Assembly (NCBI RefSeq): GCF_025698545.1
Contig: NC_068572.1
Coordinates: 3,968,001-4,032,000, forward strand
Direction of reading: 5' to 3'
Length of the DNA: 64,000 nucleotides
DNA from: Gossypium raimondii
Lineage: Eukaryota > Streptophyta > Magnoliopsida > Malvales > Malvaceae
Part shown: positions 35,863 to 46,867 of the stretch, piece by piece
How positions within the stretch are numbered: position 1 is the stretch's first letter
Layout: each line of letters begins with the position of its first letter
Program-made: the position numbers and the translations under genes
The notes under the pieces: generated by a model
What the model saw: only the letters and a program-made list of their open reading frames with translations
Databases searched by the model: none
Told to the model about the DNA's origin: nothing

Positions 35863-36160
35863 ATGAAAGGACATCAGTTCAAATCCTGGATTTTCGAATT
35901 GAGAGAGATCAAGAGTCCTCACTATTTCTTAGATTCATGGACCCAATTCAATTCAGTGGAATCTTTCATTCACATTTTTTTTCCACCAAGAACGTTTATA
36001 GAACTCTTGGACCCCTGAATTTGGAGTATCCAATTTTCACGCAATTCATATGGTTCAACAAGCAATAGATATTTCACGATCAAGGGTGTAGTATTATTTG
36101 TAGTAGTGGTCCTTATATATCGTATTAACAATCGGAATATGATCGAAAGAAAAAAATCTC
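35863..36160 (+). pseudogene. ycf2: Plastid-derived ycf2 fragment
   Basis: Starts ATGAAAGGACATCAGTTC and encodes the recognisable opening of the plastid Ycf2 protein ([16 protein letters not shown]). A small internal deletion in the repeated 'gagagagat' region, frame-changing indels further on (near 36000) and loss of homology after about 36160 leave roughly the first 100 of more than 2,000 codons. Confidence 0.85.
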
Positions 36161-36162
36161 CT

Positions 36163-36625
36163 GAGCAATCGGCAACACTGGTATGTATTTATCACAAAAT
36201 ATATACTTGTATTTTATATTAGTAGACCGAAAAAAATATTTTTTAATGGTATCGCCGATATGTCAGGTGGCACCGAAATTAATTAATATTTTTTTAAAAA
36301 AATTAAAAAAGAGCTAAAACTTGGTTTGGGAGCCGAACCCATGATTGATCAGTCACGTCGGTGGTAGGTTGTCAGGCCGGTGCCATCTAGTTGTCGGCGG
36401 CACTGGCCTGACGGCTTGCCAGCGACGTGATCGGTCAATCACGGGTTCGACTCTCAAACCGGGTTTTTCAGCTTTTTTTTAAGTTTAATAAAAAAAAAAA
36501 TTATATATATTAAATTATTTCGATACCTCCTGACACGTCAACGACACCATTAAAAAATATATTTTTTACTTGATACAACACAAATATACGGGACCAATAC
36601 AATACCGATATTGCCAATTACTCAA
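36163..36625. repeat. Foldback element beside the plastid insertion
   Basis: Long imperfect palindrome. The left arm has 'gagcaatcggcaacactggt', 'taatggtatcgccgatatgt', 'gggagccgaacccatgattg' and 'aggccggtgccatcta'. The right arm has the inverted counterparts 'ggcactggcctgac', 'caatcacgggttcgactctc', 'caacgacaccatta' and 'ataccgatattgccaatta'. The centre is near 36392. No ORF. Confidence 0.82.
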
Positions 36626-37654
36626 GCTACACCAAAGAAAAGTTATTATTCTTTACACTACAAATCACCAACACAATCATTGGTGACAGGCTAACTTAGT
36701 GCAGCCAATTGGTTAGGTAGCACCATGAGTTCACTATGCAATCTACCTATATTCATAAATAATGTACCTGTTATTTAATTTTGTTATATTATTTAGGTAA
36801 AAAAACTCGTCTTTCTAGTTTCTACTTTAATTTATCAAAATTTAGTTCACAAGCATTATTAAGAAAAATTAAAAAGCGAATACAGTTGGTTAACACATAA
36901 ATTTGATTTGTCGATTTTTTTAAATTATTACATAAATCATTAACTTATTGATTCTTATTAATTTATTACATACAAATTGTTGAACCGTCGATTTTTATAT
37001 CAATAATTGAATAATATTACTAATTAGATTTAACTTTTCGATTTTCTGTAAAATATGATGATCAAATTGTAACAAATTAAAGTCGAATGGATGAACTTTA
37101 GAAATAAAGTTGATAGGGGCGGGTGAGTGGAGATTGTGATCCTTTCTTAATTCTTATCCACCAAACCTTCCAACTTGCCCACATATCATTATTGGACCCT
37201 CACCATTTACCCACTTTTATTTATTATTTTTATACCCAAAAAAGAATTTTATTTGTTTTTATTCCCTCTTTAAAGGACCCAATTTGTCATTTATTTATAA
37301 TTCAAAGTTGCTTTTTATTTTTTTTCCTTTTCCTTTTACTATTAATATTGTTTTCCAATTGACTCAACTGCCCTCAAATGCATCACATGTCATTCTCAAT
37401 AATTTATATGATAAGATGAAAACAAAATCCAAACTTTATAATTATATAATCAAGTGATAAACTATAACGTCACCTTATTTAATTCATCTATCAATTAATT
37501 TTAGCAATTGGTCAATGATGAAAATTATTAATGAGATGATTTAATTGATTTTTTTTATTAAAGACCGGAGCTTAATTGATGAGAATTTAGTGTATGAGCT
37601 CAATTGGCTTTTCTTTTTCTTTCATTTTTTCTTAAAAGCTTTTTGTATCCAAGG
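36626..37654. other. AT-rich spacer
   Basis: Nothing gene-like; the ORFs at 37123-37362 and 37545-37829 are low-complexity or partly inside the following foldback. Confidence 0.5.
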
Positions 37655-38245
37655 GCATTTAGGGGTGTTAATACATGATATCAATAGAGGTCAAGATGGA
37701 AGGGATGGTGTTCTGGTCCAAAAAATAAAGAAGAAACTTCCTCAAATGAATTGTCTGGGTTACTTAAACTATGGGTATTTCGAGTCAGATCTCGAGTCGG
37801 GTTCTTATATATATATTTTAGTTGTATAGTAATTTATCTTCTCTCTTGTCGAAGAAGAGTTATAAAGTAACTCTTCTGAGATAAGCTTATACTTATGATG
37901 TGTGTAATTTGGGGCTTATTATATATGTTTTATCCTCAAACTTTATTGAGCAAATTTTGTTGTTCGATAGTGTGGTACAAGAATTAAGCCCCAAATTACA
38001 CATATCATAAGTGTAAGCTTGTTTCAGAAGAGTCAATTTATAACTCTTTTTCGACAAGAGAGGGGACAAATTGTTATACAATTATAAAAATATAATTTAA
38101 GTAACCTCAGGCAATTCATTTGAGGGTTCTAACCCAAAACACCTATAGTTTAAGTAACCTCAGGCAATTCATTTGAGGGTTCTAAACCAGAACACCATTC
38201 CTCTCTATCTTGACCTCTGTTGGCATCGTGTATCAATAGGGACAA
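37655..38245. repeat. Foldback element of about 590 bp
   Basis: The left arm (about 37665-37925) and right arm (about 37980-38240) are inverted copies: 'agaggtcaagatggaaggga' against 'tctctatcttgacctct', 'cctcaaatgaattgtctggg' against 'caggcaattcatttgaggg', 'gtcgaagaagagttataaag' against 'tataactctttttcgacaag', and 'gtgtaatttggggctta' against 'taagccccaaattacac'. The right arm carries an internal duplication of about 54 bp ('taagtaacctcaggcaattc...'). Confidence 0.85.
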
Positions 38246-39566
38246 GGACCTTGCCTCTCAAAAAATAAGAAATTACTCTTTTTATCCCTTCCAAAATGAA
38301 GAAATTATATATTAATATATAGTGAAATTATAAATTAATTTTTTGTCCTCAATTAAAAAAAAGTTATTATCAAACTTATCTTTCGAAGAAATCCATGAAC
38401 CGAAGCAAAGGGTATGACCGTAATTTAAAGCAAGACTAAGGGGAAGTATGTAAAAACAATCCGTCTTGGTTTGTTCTTCATGCCCTTGACGTTTTCTTCG
38501 CAAAACCTCAAAATAGAAAACAAAAAGGAAAGAACAAGAAAATTTCTGAGCTTCCTTTTGGGTATTTTGTTGATCTTTTTTCTGATTCTTTTTAGGTTTT
38601 CTACACTTCCTTAGATTTGAATTTAAACTGGTAAGTTAAAGAGAATTCTTGTCTAATTTTTTTGTTTAAATTTTGCTGCATTTTTTGGTAGATTAATTGA
38701 TTTTCTTTTTGATTTTCAGGTTTTATCTAAAAGGTTCAAAAGGAGGGTATTTACATTGTGAGTGTTACCTTTCGCTCATTATTATTTATATTTATTTGTC
38801 AAATTGAGATTCCTATGTTCTTTTAAGCCTTTAAACTTTTTTTTTCTTTATGTTACGATTTCTTTTTGATGGATTAATCGTTCTTGACTGGATATGTTTA
38901 TGTATTGTGTTATTGAACTGAAGAGCCTGGAAAATTTTTTGCAATGAAGTTAATAAAAGTTAATTAGAAGATTATATGTATATATATTTCATATTAATAT
39001 TGGAAAAGTCCTTTCTGAAGCTTCTTAATACTGAGTATATATTCATATAGTTGACTAATTATCAGGAACAGAAAAGGAATTTATGAGTAAAAAGGAAAGA
39101 GAAATTGAAGCTTGAATTAAATTTTTGATTTGAAATTTTGAAATCATATATATATATATCTGTCTGTAAATTCTAGTACAAATTAATGAAGTCCAAAAAA
39201 TCATAAAGAAAATAATGATACTTCCAAACAGACCTGGAATCGTGATGATGATGAATAAGTTTTTTTTTTTTTTTTTAATGTAAACCATGGATTAAACCGT
39301 TACAAGGAAACGGAATGTTATCCTGTTAATTATCTTGTTCAATGACGGGTTTTGGAAATTGAGCTGATGTCCGAGGCTCTTCTTTGTTTGTTTCATTGTA
39401 TTGTTGAATGTTGGTTGGTGGATCTTCAATTGTTTGAATTTCTCTTTGAGTATCATATTTGATTGGTTCATTGTTTGCATATTATGTATTTGGGTGTATA
39501 TTTGATTATTTAAAGTTGTTTTAGTGCTTAATTTTGTGTTTGGGTGGCTTTATCAGGAAAGACTGA
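38246..39566 (+). promoter_or_regulatory. SAMDC promoter and spliced 5' leader
   Basis: A long leader with introns is usual for plant SAMDC genes. Candidate leader exons end at a GTAAGT donor (38631), resume after an AG at 38718-38719, and the last leader exon starts after 'tatcag' at 39556, just 10 bases before the tiny uORF. The short ORFs in this stretch have no support. No TATA box could be fixed with confidence. Confidence 0.5.
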
Positions 39567-39575
39567 ATGATCTAA
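39567..39575 (+). promoter_or_regulatory. Tiny uORF of SAMDC
   Basis: ATGATCTAA, two codons plus stop. The last base of its stop is the first base of the small uORF start (TAATG). In plant SAMDC genes this arrangement couples translation of the small uORF to polyamine level. Confidence 0.88.
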
Positions 39576-39828
39576 TGGAGACCAAGGGTGGGAAAAAGAC
39601 TAAGTCCAATAGTAGTAGTAAATCCTTTTTCTATGAAGCTCCTTTAGGTTACAGCATTGAAGACGTTCGACCTCACGGTGGAATCAAGAAGTTCCGATCT
39701 GCTGCTTATTCCAACGTGAGTTTTTTACTTGGATTTTGTGGTCATCGTAAATATACTGATAGAATCTTTTGACTGACATCTTCTGATGCTTTTTATTGTT
39801 TTTGCAGTGCGTCCGAAAGCCATCATGA
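39575..39828 (+). CDS. Conserved small uORF peptide of SAMDC
   Basis: A 53-residue peptide encoded by 39575-39715 and 39808-39828, joined over a GT/AG intron. It carries the widely conserved plant core 'FYEAPLGYSIEDVRP', then 'GGIKKFRSAAYSN' and, after the intron, 'CVRKPS' and stop. The peptide is known to stall ribosomes in response to spermidine/spermine, repressing the main ORF 132 bases downstream. The serine/lysine-rich N-terminus (KGGKKTKSNSSSK) varies among species. Skipping or retaining the intron would change the last six residues, which are the part implicated in repression in other plants. Confidence 0.93.
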
Positions 39829-39959
39829 GATTTGCGAGATTCATAGATAGTCCCAAAGCCTCAACCTCACTGCAATTATATCTAGTTTGTTTGTTTACTT
39901 GCTTGCTTCCTTATTCTCTAGTTCTTCCTTCTTTGTACGCTTGTTTATTTTAATCCAAG

Positions 39960-41069
39960 ATGGCCTTCCCTGTCTCTGCAATCGGATATGAAGGCTATGA
40001 AAAAAGACTTGAGATTTCGTTTTTTGACCCTGGTTTTTCTGTTGATCCTCGAGGGATGGGCCTCCGTTCCTTATCCAAAGCACAATTGGATGAAATCCTA
40101 AAACCGGCTGAATGCACAATTGTTTCTTCACTATCAAACAATCATGTCGATTCATATGTTCTTTCTGAATCAAGCCTCTTTGTCTACCCATACAAAATCA
40201 TCATAAAGACTTGTGGCACTACGAAATTGCTCTTTTCGATCCCTGCTATTCTGAAACTGGCCAACAGCCTTTCACTTTCTCTACAGTCTGTGAGGTACAC
40301 TCGTGGGAGCTTCATATTTCCTGGGGCTCAACCATTTCCACACCGTAACTTCTGTGAGGAAGTAGCGATCCTTGATCGCTATTTTCTTAAGCTTGGTTCT
40401 CATAGAAAGGCTTATATTATGGGTGGTTCTGATAAAACAAAGACATGGCATGTTTATTCAGCTTCTGCACGAATGAGTAGTCATTCAAATCCGGTGTATA
40501 CTTTAGAAATGTGCATGACCGGTTTGGACAGGAAAAAAGCCTCTATCTTTTACAAAACTCATGCAAGTTCAGCAGCTTCAATGACCGAGCATTCAGGAAT
40601 CCGAAAGATTCTTCCACACTCGCAAATATGCGATTTCGAGTTCGACCCTTGCGGTTACTCCATGAATTCGATTGAAAAGGGTGCAATCTCAACAATCCAT
40701 GTCACTCCAGAAGATGGTTTCAGTTATGCTAGTTTCGAGGCATCTGGTTATGATTTTGAAACTCTGAATTCGAATAAACTGATCGAGAGGGTTTTGGCTT
40801 GTTTCAAACCAACTGAGTTCTCTGTATCTCTGCATGTTAACATGACCCGAGATGACCTCAGGTGTAGGATGCCATCTTACGTGAATGGATACTGTTGCGA
40901 AAAAAGGAGCTTTGAACAGCTCGGGAATGGGGGTTCGGTCATGTACTACAGCTTTGTTGGGGGTGACATGTGTGTGTCCCCTAGGTCAATTCTGAAATCA
41001 TGCAGCTGGAATGAGGATGAGCAAAGTGTTGGGGTTAGGCCTGCTCCATACCATTTGAGTGCTCTATAG
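39960..41069 (+). CDS. SAMDC: S-adenosylmethionine decarboxylase proenzyme
   Basis: Makes decarboxylated S-adenosylmethionine, the aminopropyl donor for spermidine and spermine, in the cytosol. Single uninterrupted ORF of 369 residues, the usual plant length (about 350-375). The self-cleavage site is in '[14 protein letters not shown]', between Glu70 and Ser71; Ser71 becomes the pyruvoyl group of the alpha subunit. Active-site glutamates 11 and 14 are in '[10 protein letters not shown]', and Cys85 is in '[11 protein letters not shown]'. The conserved '[14 protein letters not shown]' is also present. The start follows the uORF pair in the leader. All key residues are present and no defect was seen. 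Regulation is expected mainly at translation through the two uORFs. Confidence 0.96.
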   Translation: MAFPVSAIGYEGYEKRLEISFFDPGFSVDPRGMGLRSLSKAQLDEILKPAECTIVSSLSNNHVDSYVLSESSLFVYPYKIIIKTCGTTKLLFSIPAILKLANSLSLSLQSVRYTRGSFIFPGAQPFPHRNFCEEVAILDRYFLKLGSHRKAYIMGGSDKTKTWHVYSASARMSSHSNPVYTLEMCMTGLDRKKASIFYKTHASSAASMTEHSGIRKILPHSQICDFEFDPCGYSMNSIEKGAISTIHVTPEDGFSYASFEASGYDFETLNSNKLIERVLACFKPTEFSVSLHVNMTRDDLRCRMPSYVNGYCCEKRSFEQLGNGGSVMYYSFVGGDMCVSPRSILKSCSWNEDEQSVGVRPAPYHLSAL

Positions 41070-42085
41070 CTTTGGATTGAATCTGTTTCTGGAAAAAGAG
41101 AATTGCACTGGCTTTAAAGCTTTAAAGGTGAGGGACCAGAAGGATAAGGATGTTGAACTGAAATTATGTTTTGTTTTTAATAATATTTGTCTGTGTTGTT
41201 TTATCTTTGAATAAATGTAATTATCAGTGATATTGAGTGGCAAATGGGACTAGAATAAATTGTGGGATTGTTGTTACTGTAGCATTTTCTGGGAAAATAC
41301 CAAGGAAGCCCCTGTAATTAGGGGTGGATTGCATTTTGGCTCTTCAGTTAGTCTTTATATTTTGAAATGTGCAAATTAGTTCATCTGTTAAATTTTTTCT
41401 AATGATCAGTGGAATGTTAATTTAAATGATTAATTACTAATTTGATATCTAGATTATAGATAAGATATCATTTTGGTTTTTTAAATTAACAATAATTCTA
41501 AAAATTAAAAAATCTGAAAAATAAATCTAAATTATTAAAATCATATTAAAAGTATTAAAATTATGTTAAAAATTCCACAAATTTAGTCGTCAATGTTTAT
41601 AAAATTTGTCATTTTAGTTCTTTTTTTAAACAAACTGTCCCTTTAAAAATCAAAGTTAGGTTTCCATTAAAACAAAATCAAACCAAGTTTTATAAAAGCC
41701 AAAATTCACATTCAAAGAAGCTCTTTGTTGGTGAATCATTGTGTTTTTTTTTCTTTTTGAAAAATTGAACTCTCATTCAATAATGGGAGTCATTTCCATT
41801 TTTCAATAAAATTCTCGATTTGATAAGAACTATCTAATGCAATGAGGAACTAACCTTACTTGTTGAAAACGCTCTCCAATGTAATTTTAGAATCACCCAT
41901 TTCAATAAAATCATGGTTTTATAACTGTTGAATACAATCAAACAAAAGAAGCAACACATTTACAGTAAACAAAGCCTTTTGATTTTGCACCTCTCTTTGG
42001 CAACGAAGAAAAAGGTGAAGACAATGAGCTCCTTTTGCTGCTTCTCCACCTTTGGAGATGTGTTGATGGCTTTGGAGTTTTATTT
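41070..42085 (+). other. SAMDC 3' UTR and spacer
   Basis: Probable 3' UTR to about 41230 (AATAAA-like 'gaataaatg' near 41209). Beyond it there is AT-rich spacer with a MITE-like fragment near 41305-41410. The minus-strand ORF 41919-42134 has no recognisable content. Confidence 0.5.
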
Positions 42086-42512
42086 TGTTGAGTAGAACTC
42101 CTATTTCAGTCAAATTTGAGAAATAATCTTCCAATTAAATTGTGTTTATTTGTTTCAATCAAACTTTAATTAGTCTAGATTATTTTATTATTATTTGACC
42201 TATGAATTTAACCTATAAATAGGCTCTTTTACAACCTTATAAAAGACACCCATTAGAGATTAGAACTCATAACACTTTTGGAGAATTTTTTGTTTACGTT
42301 TTGAAGATTCTTTGTTTTTTCGGGTTTTGGGATTTAGTTTTTATTTCCATCTTTATACTATTCGTTCATTTGCCATTATAGTAAAATTATCTTTACCTGT
42401 GGTTTTTTATCCCCTTTGGAGATGTTTTTCAATTTTAATTTTGTATGTTCAATTTCTCAATTTATTTCGCTATTTTTACTTATTCGTTGTTTAATCAGGT
42501 CTGTCCCCAACA
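42086..42512 (+). repeat. Copia 5' LTR
   Basis: Begins TGTTGAGTAGAACTCC; contains a TATA-like 'ctataaatagg' near 42216 as in a promoter-bearing U3, and ends TGTCCCCAACA. Confidence 0.9.
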
Positions 42513-42779
42513 AGTGGTATCAGAGCTAGTTTAATTTTCGTAGATCAGCTCGTTCAGAGATAGTAACAATAAGGTTTGACATTAAAAAGTTCGATGGTGT
42601 CACAAATTTCAATATATGACAAGTTTGAATGATGGCAATTTTAATTCAGACTAGCTTGAAAAAGGTCATTACCGGGAAAAAAACCTGAGAATCTAAATCA
42701 ATCAGAATGGGAAGAGATTGATGAAAAGACATTGTTTGTAATCCAGTTGTACCTCGCGAATAGGGTATTATAGGAGATA

Positions 42780-43516
42780 TTGATAAAGAAGACCTCATCC
42801 GCCTTGTGGAAAAGGTTAGAAACTCTTTATGCGACTAAGTCTCTGGCTAACCGTTTAGTGTTGAAACAACGTCTATTTATGTTTCGCATGAACGAAAATG
42901 AGCTTCTTAGAGATCACATCAGTCAATTCATTACCCTTTTAAATGATTTAAATAACATTAAGGTTCATATTGACGATGAAGATCAGGCTATGCTATTATT
43001 TTGTTATTTACCCCTTTTATACAGGTCTTTCAGGGAAACATTGATTTATGACAGAGGCAAACTCTCGTTCGAGGATGTGAAGGGTCATTTATTGAGTAAA
43101 GACAAACTCGACAATGAGTTTGGTTCGGATAGCAAGGTAGATAGGCAAACTTCCATTTTGGTAGCATCAAGGAAGCGAGACAAAAGGTGTCGCTATTGTA
43201 AGAAGTTAGGTCACGTCAAAGCAGATTGTTATAAACTACGAAATAAAATGGCTACAGAGAGTAACGAGAAAGATGCAGTTGGTGCTAATTTGGTCGATGA
43301 AAGCAGTGATGATTTTTGTTAGTGTCAACGAACGAAAGCTCCGAGCTTACGTCCGAGTGGATCCTAGATTCAGGATTTTCTTTCCACATGTGTCCCAATA
43401 AAGAATGGTTCTCCACATACAATTCGGTTGAAGGTGGATTTGTACTCATGAGAAACGATTCATCCAGTAAGGTAATTGGTATTGGTACTGTTAAATTAGG
43501 ATGCACGATGGGATGA
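42780..43516 (+). pseudogene. Copia gag and protease remnant
   Basis: ORF 42780-43322 encodes the gag UBN2-type domain ('SSALWKRLETLYATKSLANR', 'LFMFRMNENELL') and a zinc knuckle 'CRYCKKLGHVKADCY'. The overlapping ORF 43316-43516 carries the protease segment 'WILDSGFSFHMCP' in another frame. The gag start upstream of 42780 (about 42570-42780) is readable only in pieces with stops. The pre-integrase relic is near 43625-43830. Confidence 0.82.
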
Positions 43517-44022
43517 TTAGGACACTCTCAAATGTCAGGTATGTACCTGATTTACGAAAGAATCTCATCACCTTAAGTATTTTAGACTCGATGCAGAATC
43601 AACATCCAGTCGAGCGACATTAAGGTGTCTCGTGGGGTTCTCATTTTGTTAAAAAGTAAAAGAACCGACAGTCTTTATATTCTAGAAGGTTCTACAGTGA
43701 CTGATGAAATCGGACGTCCCTCATCTGTTACGGAGTCGAAGTCTACTCGTTTGGAGCGGAGACAACTTGGTCATAGGAGGGAAAAATGTATGATCGCGTT
43801 GTTAAAGAGATTTCTCTTTTGGATGTTTTGAAAAGTTAGGACACTATGTTTGTGAAAATCAGATCCGGGTTAGTTTTGATTTGACAATGTACAAGTCGAA
43901 GGCTAGAAGTCTTCCAGTTTCTAAACACAAATTCGACTCAGTTAATTTCCTATATAGTTCAAGATAAGCTTGCGGCTGGTTTTGACAAAGATGACGTGAA
44001 AATATGAGTCAATGTGGAGATT

Positions 44023-44443
44023 TGTTGAGTATGACTTCTATATTAGTCAAATTTGAGAAATAACCTTCCAGTTAAACTGTGTTTATTTGTTTCAATCAAA
44101 TTTTAATTAGTTTATATTATTTTATTATTGTTTGACCTATGAATTTAGCCTATAAATGAACTCTTTTACAGCCTTAGAAAAGACACTAATTAGAGATTAG
44201 AACTCATAACACTTCTAGAAAATTTTGTATTTACGTTTTGAGGATTTTTTTCGGGTTTCGAGGTTTAGTTTTTATCTCCATCTTTGTAGTATTCGTTCTT
44301 TTGTCATTATAGTAAAATTATCTTTACCATTGGTTTTTTATCCTCTTTGGAGGTATTTTTCCACGTTAAATTTGCGTGTTCAATTTCTCAATTTATTTCG
44401 CTATTTTTACTTGTTCGTTGCTTAATCGGGTTGATTCCCAACA
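44023..44443 (+). repeat. Copia 3' LTR
   Basis: Partner of 42086-42512 with several substitutions; preceded by the purine-rich 'aatgtggagattt'. Confidence 0.9.
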
Positions 44444-45262
44444 TATTTTAAATTACAATTTTACTTTTTATATTTTATCTCTTTCCATAAATTTAAAACA
44501 TTATTTTCTAAAATTTCAAAACTCATGGAGTTCTTGTTCAGAACCTAAAAAATTATATTAAAAATTCAAAACCCAAGAATTATTAAACCCAATAATTTAA
44601 AGATTCAGGCTTCTTAGGGTCTTAAATAATAGGATCTTCAAATTGGAAAGTTTGTAATAGTTAAAGGGATGCGGAAATAAGTAATCGAAAATTTATAATG
44701 ATGATTACACACCATTAGGAGATATGAAAGCATAACAGATGTGGAAATGAGTATTCACCCAAGTAGATGTAACACCCCTCGCCCAACCCGATCACCGGGT
44801 CCGAGTTACGGGATGCTACAGTCGATACTAGAACAATTACAACATTTAATAATCAATTTACACCATAATACAAGCATTCATAATAAAAAAAATTTCATAA
44901 GTAAGTTCTACAATCTTTTCCGAGACTTAATCTAGCTTACGAAAGCTCAATTAAATTGTATATTTTTACGATAGTAAAAATATAATTTTATTATTTTAAT
45001 AACTTATATCTTTATAATTTTTAAAGGATTAAATAAATTTTTTATCATTTTGAGGGGCCAAAGTGTAATTTTAGCATTACCAATTTAAAATTTTATAAAC
45101 TATAAATGAGCCTAAATAAAAAAATCATTTTAAAAGGGCTAGGCCCTGCAAGTTCTCTGGATTCGCCACTGCCACCAAGCTGATCAAACAACCTGCCAAG
45201 CCAAAGTCTCATTTCATTTTCTCCTTCAATTATTTAGTTAATTCCCAATATAATTATAGGAT
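44444..45262. other. Spacer with a truncated LTR
   Basis: AT-rich. The only recognisable item is the LTR fragment at 44769-44940. No gene seen. Confidence 0.5.
44769..44940. repeat. Truncated Gypsy-type LTR end
   Basis: 'TGTAACACCCCTCGCCCAAC' and 'gatcaccgggtccgagttacg' match the opening pattern of plant Gypsy LTRs such as that at 2661, but homology stops after about 170 bp. Confidence 0.6.
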
Positions 45263-45527
45263 TAAACTACATTAATAGTTACTTAACTATGCTTTGTTTC
45301 TTCTTCTTTTTTTGTCATCTAATTATGCAAAGTTACAAATTGGTTTCTTAATTATTCAATTTTGTCTTTCTTGATCACCCAACTATCTTGAATTTTACAA
45401 TGATTCTATTTTTATGTTAGCCGACAGATGACTAAAAAAAGACAATTGAATAATAGTTAAATGACTAATTTGTAACTTTTCATAGTTGTGTGATAAAAAA
45501 TATAATTAAGTGACTAATGTAGTTATT
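45263..45527. repeat. MITE with inverted ends
   Basis: 'taaactacattaatagtta' on the left and 'gactaatgtagttatta' on the right are inverted. The interior has 'caattttgtctttcttgatc' facing 'aaaaaaagacaattgaata'. A related element begins at 63860 and is cut by the window end. Confidence 0.7.
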
Positions 45528-45589
45528 ATTATTAATTGTTTAAGGAAAAAGCTAGTGGCGTAATGGATAGGGCAGCCAATGCCGCTTAA

Positions 45590-46259
45590 GGCCAGTTCTT
45601 CATTACTTTTGAAAAGTGTTGTGGAAAAATGCTTTTGAGAAGTGCTTTTGAAAAGTTTGGTTTAAAATTTAAGTGTTTAGCATTGCCGTCAAAAAGTACT
45701 TTTGAGAAATAAAATATCCATTTTAGACATGTTATTATCAAGTAACAAATATGCATTTAAATAATATTTAAATTAGTTAATATTATTATATTTTAGTAAA
45801 AATATAAAAAATTATTATAACTTGTTGTTAATATTTTAATATATGAAATATAAATTTTAAATATTTTAAGCAATAAATATTAATTATTTATAAAATTTAA
45901 TTAGAATATATAAACTATATTTTAAATATTTAAATATAACCATTAAATATTTATAATTAGTATTTTAAAAAATATTTTTTATTTTTAATTAATGATTTTA
46001 ACATATTTGTAATTAAGCACCAAGAAAAACAAAAGGAAAGCAATATGTTATTGGAGGGGTGAAAAAGTAATTAAGCACCAAAAGTGCTTTTGGGAGAGGA
46101 AAAACTAAAATTTTTAGTTTCTCCTTTTCAGAAGTACTTTTCAAAAGCACTTCTGAAAAGCTAAAAATTTCAGCCAAAAACAGCTTGTTCTGCACAGCTT
46201 TTCTTCCAAAAGTGTTTTTGGAGTCAAAAGTGCTTTTTTTAAGCAATGAAGACCTGGCC
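45590..46259. mobile_element. 670-bp MITE with GGCC ends and TTAA duplication
   Basis: Starts GGCCAGTTCTTCATTACTTTT and ends AAGCAATGAAGACCTGGCC (inverted), flanked by TTAA at 45586-45589 and 46260-46263. The subterminal parts are full of 'aaaagtgcttttg' blocks in both directions. No transposase. The TTAA or TTA target and GGCC start resemble Tourist/PIF-Harbinger elements; superfamily uncertain. Confidence 0.8.
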
Positions 46260-46325
46260 TTAATCTGCTAAGGAAACCATGCAAAAGGTGTTTTAATTTT
46301 AAAATTTTAATTCTAAAATCAGTAA

Positions 46326-46702
46326 AAATATTATAAAGTCCTTTATATTAAGATTCAAATTGTATTTTATATCTTTTTACTTAAAAATGGAAAAATTAGT
46401 CTCTATACGATAGATCAAATAGTAAATTGGTCATTTCTGTTAAAATTTTTATCCATTTCTGTTAAAATTTTTATCCATTCTTACTACTAAAAACCGTTAT
46501 GACTACCGAAATAACTAGACAATTACGTGTACTTGATGCTGATATATAGGGACCAGCTTTTTCAAAAGTAGAAATGGATAGAATTTTAAAGGAATAACCT
46601 GTTTGCTTTATGATCTAATGTATAATGATTAAATTATCCATTTGAAATTGAATGGACAAAATGTAATTTAAATATTAGTACAAGGGTCTCTATGATACTT
46701 TA
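46326..46702. repeat. MITE, same family as 30039-30404
   Basis: Shares 'attaagattcaaattgtatttt', 'atggaaaaattagtctct', 'aaaatttttatccat' and the end 'gggtctctatgatacttta'. Contains a small direct duplication of 'ttctgttaaaatttttatcc'. Confidence 0.7.
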
Positions 46703-46867
46703 CTCTCAAAAATCTTAATTAATTAATTTGATTTTTAAAAATTTTTCTAATTATTATTTTGTTTATAGAGTGAAGTTATCTTTTCATTTACAATATCTTC
46801 TTTTATTAATGAATTGATTGATTAATGTTTTGAGTCTTTTTCCCTTTTAACAAATAGTTGTAAAAGG

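Larger units (their letters stand above)
35560..36160 (+). other. Nuclear insertion of plastid DNA (trnI-CAU to ycf2 start)
   Basis: The sequence is that of the plastid inverted repeat between rpl23 and ycf2: the spacer with 'ggtgctagcaattcg', trnI-CAU on the minus strand, then the beginning of ycf2 on the + strand. Gene order and orientation agree with angiosperm plastomes. Many differences from the usual plastid sequence look like C-to-T/G-to-A changes, and there are small deletions, as expected for decaying nuclear copies. Confidence 0.9.
42086..44443 (+). mobile_element. Internally deleted Ty1/Copia retrotransposon
   Basis: LTRs 42086-42512 and 44023-44443 (both TGTTGAGTA...CCAACA) are flanked by TATTT at 42081-42085 and 44444-44448. 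The PBS TGGTATCAGAGC lies at 42515. Only gag, protease and the beginning of the pre-integrase region remain; integrase, reverse transcriptase and RNase H are absent, so it is non-autonomous. Total length 2.36 kb. Confidence 0.92.

Noticed and set aside
45550..45585. tRNA-like 'gctagtggcgtaatggatagggc'
   Set aside because: Only the first third resembles a tRNA; no anticodon or T arm follows because the MITE begins at 45590.
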